A stretch of 8,215 nucleotides of DNA from Actinomycetes bacterium (GTDB lineage: Bacteria; Actinomycetota; Acidimicrobiia; Acidimicrobiales; RAAP-2): NCBI GenBank assembly GCA_021805305.1, contig JAJZFO010000092.1, positions 1 to 8,215 of the forward strand, written 5' to 3'. Positions within the stretch are counted from its first letter, which is position 1; every line of letters begins with the position of its first letter. Of the stretch, positions 1 to 6,086 are shown one piece after another. The position numbers and the translations under genes were made by a program. The notes under the pieces are model-generated. The model saw only the letters and a list, made by a program, of their open reading frames with translations. It searched no databases and was not told where the DNA came from.

Positions 1-1100
1 GAGTTCACCTTGGCGAGCGCTCGGTGTAGCTCGGCGCGAAAGGCGGACTGTCGCTCGAGGTCGCGGGTGGGGTGGACCGCGTTGGTGAGCAGGACGACGG
101 CCAGATCCGCTGGGGGCGAGATGAGCAGGGAGGTGCCGGTGAATCCCGTGTGCCAGAACGTGCCCTCGGGCCAGCGACCCCAGCCGCGGGGCTCCAGTCG
201 CCATCCCAGACCACGCACGTCGGGGGTGCGACCCGCGTGGTACCGGGTCATCCGTGCCTGGGCCGCGCGGCTGAGGATTCGATGTTGGCGAGGGTCGAGC
301 AGTTCGCGTGCGAAGAGGGCGAGATCGCTCGCGGTCGAGAAGAGTCCGGCGTGCCCCGCGACGCCGCCGAGGGCCCACGCGTTGCCGTCGTGGACTTCGC
401 CGCGTACGAGACCTGGACCGAGTCGCTGGTCGCCGTCGAGTTCGGTGGCGGCGCTACGCGCACGCAGCCGCGCGCCGGGTCGGAACCGCGTGTCGCCCAG
501 GTCGAGCGGTTCGGCGACCACGCGGGCGAAGAGCCGGTCGAGTGATTCGCCCGCGCACTGTTCGACCGCCCAACCGAGCAACATGAAGTTGAGGTCGCTG
601 TAGAGGACCCGTCCGGGGCGAGTGGCGCGCTCGGCTTCCTCCATGACGGCGCGGCGGATGGCCACGCGTCGCGGCCCGAGGTGGAAGAACGGACGATGCG
701 CGACGATTCCCGAGGTGTGGGTGATCAGCTGATGGAGGGTGATGTCACGCCGGGCAAGGTCGGGGAGCCACCGGTGCGCTCCCTGACTCAGACGCCAGTG
801 CCCTTGGTCCTCGAGCCACAGCGCCAGGGTGGTGGTCACGATCACCTTGGTGAGTGACGCCAGGTCGTAGAGCGTGTCCTCACGAGTGGGCTCCGGCGAC
901 CCGACCACGGTGGCGTGCCCGCTCCACGCGCGCAACAGGGTGCCGCGGCGAGAGATGACGGCGAGGTTCACGCCGGCGGGGAATCCCTCGTTCGCCGCAC
1001 GAATCATCGCGGTGGTGACTCCGCTACGTACCCGGGTCGAGAGGCGCTCGTCGTCGCCGAAGTACTGAAGGGTGACGGGAGGGCCGCCGGCGCGAGTCAT
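1..1100 (-). CDS. Serine hydrolase, class C beta-lactamase/PBP fold (AmiE-like candidate), 3' end cut by window edge
   Basis: At least 366 residues are readable from an ATG at 1100; no stop is met before the left edge, so the C-terminus is missing, probably only slightly. The three hallmarks of the family are present: S82-L-T-K85 (nucleophile serine and general-base lysine), Y167-S-D-L-N171 (the YxN-type element) and H317-T-G319 (in place of KTG). HTSG (128-131) and the glycine-rich stretch around 245-254 (GGVAGHAGLF) are also typical of this hydrolase family. The N-terminus has no hydrophobic signal sequence and no lipobox, so a cytoplasmic location is inferred. The start overlaps the stop of the upstream regulator gene in an ATGA junction, which supports this start and suggests translational coupling. 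Family members include D-aminopeptidases, esterases, carboxypeptidases and the MurNAc-L-alanine amidase AmiE of B. subtilis. With anmK across the divergent promoter, a muropeptide amidase or peptidase is the favoured but unproven role. An esterase or a D-amino-acid peptidase remains possible. Confidence 0.85.
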   Translation of the reverse strand, partial: MTRAGGPPVTLQYFGDDERLSTRVRSGVTTAMIRAANEGFPAGVNLAVISRRGTLLRAWSGHATVVGSPEPTREDTLYDLASLTKVIVTTTLALWLEDQGHWRLSQGAHRWLPDLARRDITLHQLITHTSGIVAHRPFFHLGPRRVAIRRAVMEEAERATRPGRVLYSDLNFMLLGWAVEQCAGESLDRLFARVVAEPLDLGDTRFRPGARLRARSAATELDGDQRLGPGLVRGEVHDGNAWALGGVAGHAGLFSTASDLALFARELLDPRQHRILSRAAQARMTRYHAGRTPDVRGLGWRLEPRGWGRWPEGTFWHTGFTGTSLLISPPADLAVVLLTNAVHPTRDLERQSAFRAELHRALAKVN

Positions 1101-2404
1101 GAGGGGGTGAGTCCGTCGTTCGCCGGGACCGGCACCCGACGTAATCTGATCTCCTGGGCGCCGTAGGGCTCCTCCACCCGTCGCGCGCCGTCGGGGACGA
1201 ATCCGGCGTGGGCGTACAGGGCACGAGCGCGCGTGTTCTCCTCGAACACCCAGAGGGTGACGGTGCGCGACGAGAGCGGGTCGAGGATGGTGAGGGCCTT
1301 CTCCAGCAGGTGCCGGCCGATTCCGAGTCCGCTCGACGACGGCGACACGTAGAGGGCGAAGACGTGCCCGTGTCCCGGATTGTCGGGTTCGGCCCCCAAT
1401 CGTGTGAAGCCGACGATGTCACCCGACTCGATCTCAGCCACCAACGTCTGCGCCGAGGTTGCCGCGACGAGTTGGCCGAGCCAGGACGTGGTCTGCTCGA
1501 GGTCGAGCGCGTCGATGACCGAATCGGCGACGATACCGCGATACGCTCCGCGCCAGGAATCGATGAAGACGCGGGCGAGGGCGGGGGCGTCGCCCGCCGT
1601 CGCCCGACGCACTCGTAGCGAGGGACGCGGCGTCGACGTCGACGGGGTGGTCGGGGGTGTCGGTGTGGGCCGGCGTAGACCCGTCTGGAAGCGGTAGCGG
1701 TCGCCGCGGTAGAGCGATCGCACGAACTCGATGGGCTGACCCGACGTGTCGAGGGTGCGCCGCGACAGCATCAAGAGAGGCATGCCTGGCGCACACCGCA
1801 ACAGGCCGGCCTCACGCCCTTCGGCCACCACGGCCTCGATCGTCTCCTCGGCGGACGCCAGCTCGACGCCGTAGTTGGAGGAGAGCAGTTGGTAGAGCGA
1901 CGCGCTGTCCGAGAGCTCGGCGGTGATGCCGTCGAATCGAACGGCGCTCAAGAAGACAACCTCGATGGCGATGGGCTCACCGTCGGCGAGGCGCAGGCGC
2001 TCGATACGCAGCACCTCGGCGTTAGCCGCGAGACCGAGGCGTTGACCCACGTCGGCCCCCGCCGACACCCGACGTACGTCGATCAACTTGGAGCTCGGGG
2101 CGATCCCGCTGGCCCGCATGCCCTCGGTGTGGCTCATCAACTCCAGGCGCTGCTCGATCTTGGCGTTGGCCACGAAGGTGCCCTTACCCTGACGACGGTA
2201 GATGCGCTGCTCGATCTCGAGTTGGCTGAGGGCTTGGCGCACCGTGGCTCGCGATACCGCGTACGTCTGGCACAACTCGCGCTCGGTCGGCATGGCCGAG
2301 CCAGCGGGCAGACCCTCGATGATGACTAGGAGTGCGTCGTGGATGCTCTGATACTTGGGTGAAGTGACGGTACTGTCGAGCACCGGCACTGAATCATCGA
2401 GCAC
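1097..2404 (-). CDS. GntR/UTRA transcriptional regulator fused to a GNAT N-acetyltransferase domain
   Basis: The protein is 435 aa from the GTG at 2404. Residues about 16-82 form a GntR winged helix-turn-helix (PTERELC..YAVSRATVRQAL, then the wing RRQGKGTFV). Residues about 95-245 form a UTRA ligand-binding domain of the HutC subfamily, the class that includes NagR/DasR-type regulators sensing amino-sugar phosphates. A Pro/Thr-rich linker (about 246-262) leads to a GNAT domain (about 263-425); its acetyl-CoA loop is SGLGIGRHLL near 358-367 and its C-terminal part carries the typical NTRARALYAHAGF segment. I chose the GTG at 2404 because GGAGG lies 4 nt upstream (2413-2409). The frame is open to a TTG at 2479, but that start has no good ribosome site and would overlap the candidate operator. 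HutC regulators normally end after UTRA at about 240-250 aa, so the acetyltransferase is an added module in one uninterrupted frame. Likely role: repressor of the divergent transporter/anmK operon and of itself (inference). The GNAT substrate is unknown. Confidence 0.9.
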   Translation of the reverse strand: MLDDSVPVLDSTVTSPKYQSIHDALLVIIEGLPAGSAMPTERELCQTYAVSRATVRQALSQLEIEQRIYRRQGKGTFVANAKIEQRLELMSHTEGMRASGIAPSSKLIDVRRVSAGADVGQRLGLAANAEVLRIERLRLADGEPIAIEVVFLSAVRFDGITAELSDSASLYQLLSSNYGVELASAEETIEAVVAEGREAGLLRCAPGMPLLMLSRRTLDTSGQPIEFVRSLYRGDRYRFQTGLRRPTPTPPTTPSTSTPRPSLRVRRATAGDAPALARVFIDSWRGAYRGIVADSVIDALDLEQTTSWLGQLVAATSAQTLVAEIESGDIVGFTRLGAEPDNPGHGHVFALYVSPSSSGLGIGRHLLEKALTILDPLSSRTVTLWVFEENTRARALYAHAGFVPDGARRVEEPYGAQEIRLRRVPVPANDGLTPS

Positions 2405-2413
2405 TTGCCCTCC
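2404..2413 (-). promoter_or_regulatory. Ribosome binding site that decides the regulator start
   Basis: On the minus strand GGAGGG (2413-2408) is followed by CAA and then GTG at 2404. This is the only strong Shine-Dalgarno near the 5' end of the frame. The upstream TTG at 2479 and the GTG at 2389 have none at suitable spacing. Confidence 0.6.
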
Positions 2414-2420
2414 ATATCGG

Positions 2421-2449
2421 TGTTCACCAGATTCGCGGAATTTTGTCAA
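2421..2449 (-). promoter_or_regulatory. Candidate promoter of the regulator/hydrolase operon
   Basis: The minus strand carries a perfect -35 hexamer TTGACA (2449-2444) and, after 17 nt, a weak -10 match TGAACA (2426-2421). It lies between the candidate operator at 2464-2476 and the GTG start. The -10 is poor and would give a very short leader, so this is a tentative call. Confidence 0.3.
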
Positions 2450-2463
2450 TCTACCAACTGCGA

Positions 2464-2476
2464 TTGGTCCGGTCAA
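2464..2476. promoter_or_regulatory. Candidate operator site 1 for the GntR/UTRA regulator
   Basis: The sequence TTGGTCCGGTCAA matches, in inverted orientation, the site at 2560-2572 (reverse complement TTGGTCCAGTCAA) at 12 of 13 positions. The TGGTC half resembles the half-site of the NagR/DasR consensus TGGTCTAGACCA, although the dyad within a single copy is imperfect. It lies 60 bp upstream of the chosen GTG start of the regulator, so it could serve autoregulation. That the regulator binds here is inference. Confidence 0.5.
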
Positions 2477-2519
2477 CAAATTTCGTCGCCGTTTGGAAAT
2501 CCTTTAAATGACTGCCCTC

Positions 2520-2586
2520 TTGAAATTAACGTCGTCGAAATATTAGAACAACATTTGACTTGACTGGACCAAATGCCACCTGTAGT
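2520..2586 (+). promoter_or_regulatory. Probable promoter region of the transporter/anmK operon
   Basis: This AT-richer stretch holds several weak sigma70-like pairs. TTGAAA (2520-2525) with TATTAG (2541-2546) has a 15-nt spacer. A tandem TTGACTTGACT (2555-2565) offers a -35, with TGTAGT (2581-2586) as a possible -10 at 15 or 20 nt. None is ideal. With the second pair, the operator at 2560-2572 overlaps the promoter itself; with the first it would sit just downstream of the start point. Either position fits repression. Confidence 0.35.
2560..2572. promoter_or_regulatory. Candidate operator site 2 for the GntR/UTRA regulator
   Basis: TTGACTGGACCAA is the inverted near-copy (12 of 13) of site 1 at 2464-2476; the centres are 96 bp apart, about nine helical turns. 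A second TTGAC lies directly upstream (2555-2559), forming a short tandem repeat. The site is 58 bp upstream of the binding-protein start codon, placed to control the rightward operon. Confidence 0.5.
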
Positions 2587-2629
2587 GTCGCCCCGTAGCG
2601 GATACTTCCACAACCTCACAGGGGGATCA

Positions 2630-4190
2630 ATGAAATCATTTACTGGACTGAGAGGGCTGGCCTCAGCGGCCCTCGTGATGGGCACCGTCGGGGTCTTCTC
2701 GGGCGGCGTCCTCGATGCGGGGAGCGCGTCGGCGTCGACGAGTGCCCGGGTCGCCAATTCCACGCTGGTGATCGGAACGGTCAATAGCGTCCAGAAGATC
2801 GACCCGGACGTCGTCACGAACTTCCTCGACTTCGAGGCGCTGGGCCTGATCTACAACACGCTGGTCCAACAGAACTCGCAGCTGCAGATCGTCCCGGACC
2901 TGGCGACGAGTTGGTCGTTCGCCAACGCCAACCGCCAGCTCACCTTGCAACTTCGTCAGGGCGTGAAGTTCGACGACGGCAGCACGATGACGTCGGCCGA
3001 CGTCGTCGCGTCGCTCGATCGCGCCCTCGCCACCAAGACCGCGGACCCCTCGGCGTCGTTCCTCGCCTCGGTGACCAAGATCAGTGCGAGCGGGCCGAAC
3101 AGCGTCGTGTTGACGATGAGTCACCCGGATGTCTCGATCCTCCAGGGCCTCGCGACGGTGAACCTGGGCATCATGCCCGCCGCCGCGATCAAGGCGGGCA
3201 CCATCGCCACCAAGCCCGACGGCACCGGTCCCTTCGAGTTCTCGAAGTGGGTCCCGAGCACGTCCTTCACCCTGACGGCCAACCCGAACTACTGGGGTGG
3301 CAAGGTGTCGCTCGGATCGGTCGAGCTCAAGACCATCCCGACGGAGCAATCCATCTCCGCGGCCCTGCAGGCCGGCACCATCCAGATGGCGCTGCTCTCA
3401 CAGCCCACCGTGGTGAGCACCATCCCCCAGTCCTACCCCGTCCAGCACGTGATGGACCTCTCGTACCGTGCGCTGCAGTTGCAGGACAAGGTGGGGATCC
3501 TGGCCAACGTGAACGCGCGCCGCGCCATCGCCTGCGCCACCGACCGCAACCAGATCCTCCAGGACTCCGTCTTCGGTGACGGCAAGGTCGTCGGACCGGT
3601 GCCGCTCGGCCCCTACGCGACCAACCCGGTCTCGGCGATCTGCCCGACCCCGAACCTCGCCCAGCGCGCGCAAGTACCTCGCCGCCTCGGGTCACCCGAG
3701 CGGCTTCACCTTCACCGCGATCACCTCGACCGACCTCGACTCGACGTCCGCGGCCCAGGCCATCGCGATGCAGTCGCAGCTCGCTCGCGTGGGCATCAAG
3801 ATGAACATCCAGAACCTGGCGGCCAACGCCTACATCCAGGACTGGCTCAAGGGTAAGTTCCAAGCGGCCTTCGCCGAGAACGGTGCGAGCCCCAGCCCCT
3901 ACGTGATGTACGGCCGCTACTTCGGCAAGGGTGCCGGTCTGGCCATCCCGGCGGGCTACAGCTCGAAGTCGTTGCAGCAGGAACTGTTGGCTGGTGACGT
4001 GACGTCCTCCGCCGCGGGGCAGACGGCGGCGTGGAAGAAGTTGAGCAACGACCTCACTGGTAACGCGGTGTGGATCTGGCTCTTCGACTCCTACGACTTC
4101 GCGGTCATGTCGCCTTCGGTGCACGGGTTCACCCTCTCGCCGGTGAACACCACCCAGTTGTCGAGCCTCGCGAACACGACGCTCAAGTAA
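2630..4190 (+). CDS. Dpp/Opp-type peptide ABC transporter substrate-binding protein (SBP_bac_5), with apparent frameshift
   Basis: The extracytoplasmic binding protein of the transporter encoded downstream. The ATG at 2630 follows AGGGGG with suitable spacing. Residues 1 to about 35 form a Sec signal (KSFTGLR, hydrophobic core, then AGSASAS with an AxA-type cleavage site). No cysteine lies in this region, so there is no lipobox. Mature-protein hallmarks follow: an early LVIGTV strand, then KFDDGSTMTSADVVASLDR, GTGPFEFSKW and NPNYWGG. The frame runs correctly to A344-Q345 (CAG at 3662-3664), then continues out of frame to 3856. The true C-terminal half (ARKYLAASGHPSGFTF onward) lies in the +1 frame and ends at TAA 4188-4190. 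Removing one base in the CG run (or restoring two) gives about 519 aa, normal for this family. The break may be a sequencing error or a recent mutation; taken literally the gene is disrupted. A muropeptide ligand is suggested only by the anmK context. Confidence 0.88.
3664..3672 (+). other. Frameshift site in a CG dinucleotide run of the binding-protein gene
   Basis: The run reads CAG CGC GCG CAA in the upstream frame, giving QRAQVPRR, which does not fit the family. Dropping one base gives CAG GCG CGC AAG (QARK), and restoring a CG pair gives QRARK. Both rejoin the conserved KYLAASGHPSGF segment. The alternating CG tract is a plausible slip or miscall site. Confidence 0.8.
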
Positions 4191-4215
4191 CGCGTCCGAA
4201 CCGGCACTGAACAGG

Positions 4216-4263
4216 GGATCCGCCGCACGATGAACGTGGTCACGGCCATCGTGCGGCGGATCC
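4216..4263 (+). promoter_or_regulatory. Perfect 17-bp inverted repeat enclosing the permease B start codon
   Basis: The left arm 4216-4232 (GGATCCGCCGCACGATG) is exactly complementary to the right arm 4247-4263 (CATCGTGCGGCGGATCC), with a 14-nt loop; the stem can extend by one G-U and one G-C pair. The left arm contains the last two G of the AGGGG Shine-Dalgarno (4213-4217) and the whole ATG. The right arm codes for I-V-R-R-I of the permease. In the mRNA this hairpin would hide the start site. It could lower permease translation relative to the binding protein or protect the upstream message from 3' decay. No T-run follows, so it is not a standard intrinsic terminator. Confidence 0.75.
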
Positions 4264-5198
4264 TCAGCATCCTCGTCACCCTCCTCGGGGTGTCGGTCAT
4301 TATCTTCGTCATCCTTCGCCTCCTCCCCGGCAACGCGGTCAGCGCGTCGATGGGGGTGAGCGAGGGTCTTCTCTCCAAGGCCCAGGTCGCCGCCCTCAAT
4401 CAGTATTACGGCGTCGGCCAACCGGTCCTCGAGCAGTACTTCTCTTGGCTGCACGCCCTGCTGCACGGCAATCTCGGCGTGTCGCTCTCCCAGCAGAAGT
4501 CGGTGAGCTACCTGGTGGGTCTGGACCTGCCGGTGACGCTAGAGCTCGCCTTCTTCTCGATGGTCCTCGGCGTGCTGATCGGCGTGGGCTTCGGGATGTG
4601 GAGTGCGCTGCATCCGGGGCGTTGGCAGGACAACATCGGTCAGGTGGTCGCGGTGGTGGGCCTCGCGATCCCCGCCTTCGTCCTCGGTCAGTCGCTGGTC
4701 GTCTACATGTCCACCAAGTTCCACTACTTCCCGTCCTCGTTGACCTTCGTCGGCTTCTTCTCCAACCCGTGGCTCAACTTCCAACAGATCATCTTCCCCT
4801 CGATCGTCCTGAGTCTGGGCATCGGCGCGGCGATCCTGCGCACGACGCGCGGTGCGGTCCTCGAGGTCAGCGGACTCAATTTCGCACGAACCGCTCTGGG
4901 CAAGGGGGTGTCGCGTCGCGCCTTCGTGTGGCGCCACCTCTTCCTCAACTCCCTCACCGCGGTGGTGACGATGTCGGGTATCCAGCTCGGATACCTCCTG
5001 GGTGGCACCGTCATCATCGAGCGGATCTTCGTCCTGCCGGGAATGGGCAACTTGTTGATCACGGCGATCAAGAACCAGGATTACCCTCTGGTGCAGAGCG
5101 TCACGCTGGTGTTCGCCGCCGGATTCGTCATCGTCAACATGTTGGTCGACCTGGCCTACTCCTTGATCGACCCGCGTACGAGGAGGCGTTCAGCGTGA
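4230..5198 (+). CDS. dppB: Peptide ABC transporter permease, DppB/OppB family
   Basis: A 322-aa inner-membrane subunit that forms the transport channel with the DppC-type partner encoded next. The N-terminus VRRILSILVTLLGVSVIIFVILRLLPG (about 8-34, first membrane helix plus the conserved R-L-x-P-G) is the DppB signature. Further helices lie near 102-125, 136-160, 187-205, 240-262 and 288-312. The cytoplasmic EAA loop that docks on the ATPase is around 218-242 (ARTALGKGVSRRAFVWRH). ERIFVLPGMGNLLITAI (264-280) and the ending DPRTRRR are also typical. The start ATG lies 39 nt after the binding-protein stop; its AGGGG is 12 nt upstream, a rather long spacing, and it is partly buried in the inverted repeat at 4216-4263. 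The stop overlaps the next start (GTGA). Confidence 0.93.
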   Translation: MNVVTAIVRRILSILVTLLGVSVIIFVILRLLPGNAVSASMGVSEGLLSKAQVAALNQYYGVGQPVLEQYFSWLHALLHGNLGVSLSQQKSVSYLVGLDLPVTLELAFFSMVLGVLIGVGFGMWSALHPGRWQDNIGQVVAVVGLAIPAFVLGQSLVVYMSTKFHYFPSSLTFVGFFSNPWLNFQQIIFPSIVLSLGIGAAILRTTRGAVLEVSGLNFARTALGKGVSRRAFVWRHLFLNSLTAVVTMSGIQLGYLLGGTVIIERIFVLPGMGNLLITAIKNQDYPLVQSVTLVFAAGFVIVNMLVDLAYSLIDPRTRRRSA

Positions 5199-6085
5199 GC
5201 GACGTCACCCCCGAGATCAGTGGCGCTACGTCGGACCAGGTGGTGCGCCACCGGAGCTGGTTCGGGGCCCTCTGGCGCAGCGCCAACGGGCGCGCGGGGA
5301 TCGTGGTCGTGTCGATCACTCTCTTCGCGGGGGTGCTCGGCATCCTCGGCGTCACCCCCTACGCCCCCGACGCGCAGAACCCGTCGGCGGTGCTGAAGGG
5401 AATCTCGTTCTCGCACCTGATGGGCACCGACCAGTTCGGGCGCGACGTCTTCTCCGGGGCACTACAGGGGTTGGGCGTCTCGCTCGAGATCGCTTTCTTG
5501 TCGGTCCTCATCGCCGGGGTCATCGGCAGCATCGGCGGCATCGTGGCGGGCTTCCTCGGCAAATGGACCTCCTCGGTGATCATGCGCCTGACCGACATGA
5601 TGTTCGCGATCCCCACGGTCCTGTTCGCCCTCGCCGTCGTCACCGCATTGGGATACGGCATCGTGGACAGCTCGATCGCCATCGGCGTGGGCTGGGTGCC
5701 CATCTACGTGCGCGTGGTGCGCAGTCCGGTCCTGGCCCTGCGCGAGTCGGACTTCGTCCGGGCGGGCCAGGTGCTCGGCTTCTCCCGGCGACGCCTGCTG
5801 TGGCGCCACATCCTGCCCAACGTCGCGGGCGTGATCGCGGTGCAGACGAGCCTCGCCCTGGCGTGGGCGATCCTCGCCGAGGCGGGATTGAGCTTCCTGG
5901 GGCTGGGACCGCCCCCGCCCACCTTGTCCCTCGGGGACATGGTCAATAACGCGAGCTCCACCGCCGCGGTGGCGTGGTGGACGTTGGCCGGGCCGTCGCT
6001 GGTCATCATCGTGGCCGTCATCGGCTTCAACTTCCTCGGGGACGGCCTGCGCGACGTCTCCGACCCCCGGACGAGGACGAGGTGA
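5195..6085 (+). CDS. dppC: Peptide ABC transporter permease, DppC/OppC family
   Basis: A 296-aa second membrane subunit. The GTG at 5195 is preceded by AGGAGG (5181-5186) at 8 nt and overlaps the dppB stop as GTGA. The same frame is open upstream to 4445, but that part lies wholly inside dppB and does not match the family. Hallmarks are an N-terminal cytoplasmic stretch (NGRAGIVVVS, first helix about 35-53), the periplasmic HLMGTDQFGRDVFSG (74-88), helices near 98-120, 135-155, 160-178, 210-232 and 262-283, the EAA loop (VRAGQVLGFSRRRLLWRHILPN, about 188-209), GLSFLGLGPPPP (231-242) and the ending DPRTRTR. Length is usual for the family. Confidence 0.94.
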   Translation: MSDVTPEISGATSDQVVRHRSWFGALWRSANGRAGIVVVSITLFAGVLGILGVTPYAPDAQNPSAVLKGISFSHLMGTDQFGRDVFSGALQGLGVSLEIAFLSVLIAGVIGSIGGIVAGFLGKWTSSVIMRLTDMMFAIPTVLFALAVVTALGYGIVDSSIAIGVGWVPIYVRVVRSPVLALRESDFVRAGQVLGFSRRRLLWRHILPNVAGVIAVQTSLALAWAILAEAGLSFLGLGPPPPTLSLGDMVNNASSTAAVAWWTLAGPSLVIIVAVIGFNFLGDGLRDVSDPRTRTR

Positions 6086-6086
6086 G

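Noticed and set aside
10..603. Plus-strand open frame of 197 codons at the left end
   Set aside because: It is antisense to the serine hydrolase, whose catalytic motifs are all intact; composition is Arg/Ser-rich without domain features.
2573..2629. Alternative ATG start at 2573 for the binding protein
   Set aside because: It overlaps the candidate operator, has no Shine-Dalgarno and would put 19 non-conserved residues before a complete signal peptide; ATG 2630 has AGGGGG.
2652..2674. Small inverted repeat GAGGGC/GCCCTC within the signal-peptide coding region
   Set aside because: Only 6 to 8 pairs in a GC-rich coding stretch, with no placement over a start site; expected by chance.
3655..3680. 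Programmed +1 frameshift in the binding-protein gene
   Set aside because: There is no stop codon or known slippery motif at the junction, and programmed shifts are not known for this family; an error or mutation in the CG run is simpler.
4216..4263. The inverted repeat as an intrinsic terminator between the binding protein and permease B
   Set aside because: No U-tract follows the right arm, and the right arm lies within permease coding sequence; termination here would cut off the operon.
3327..4466. Long minus-strand open frame (379 codons) opposite the binding protein and permease B
   Set aside because: It is rich in Arg, Gly, Asp and His, with no recognisable domain, and lies antisense to strongly conserved coding sequence; it is a GC-skew shadow.
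4445..5194. Upstream extension of the dppC frame inside dppB
   Set aside because: The extra 250 residues are Arg/Pro/Gly-rich and unlike any permease, while GTG at 5195 has an AGGAGG and gives the normal family length.
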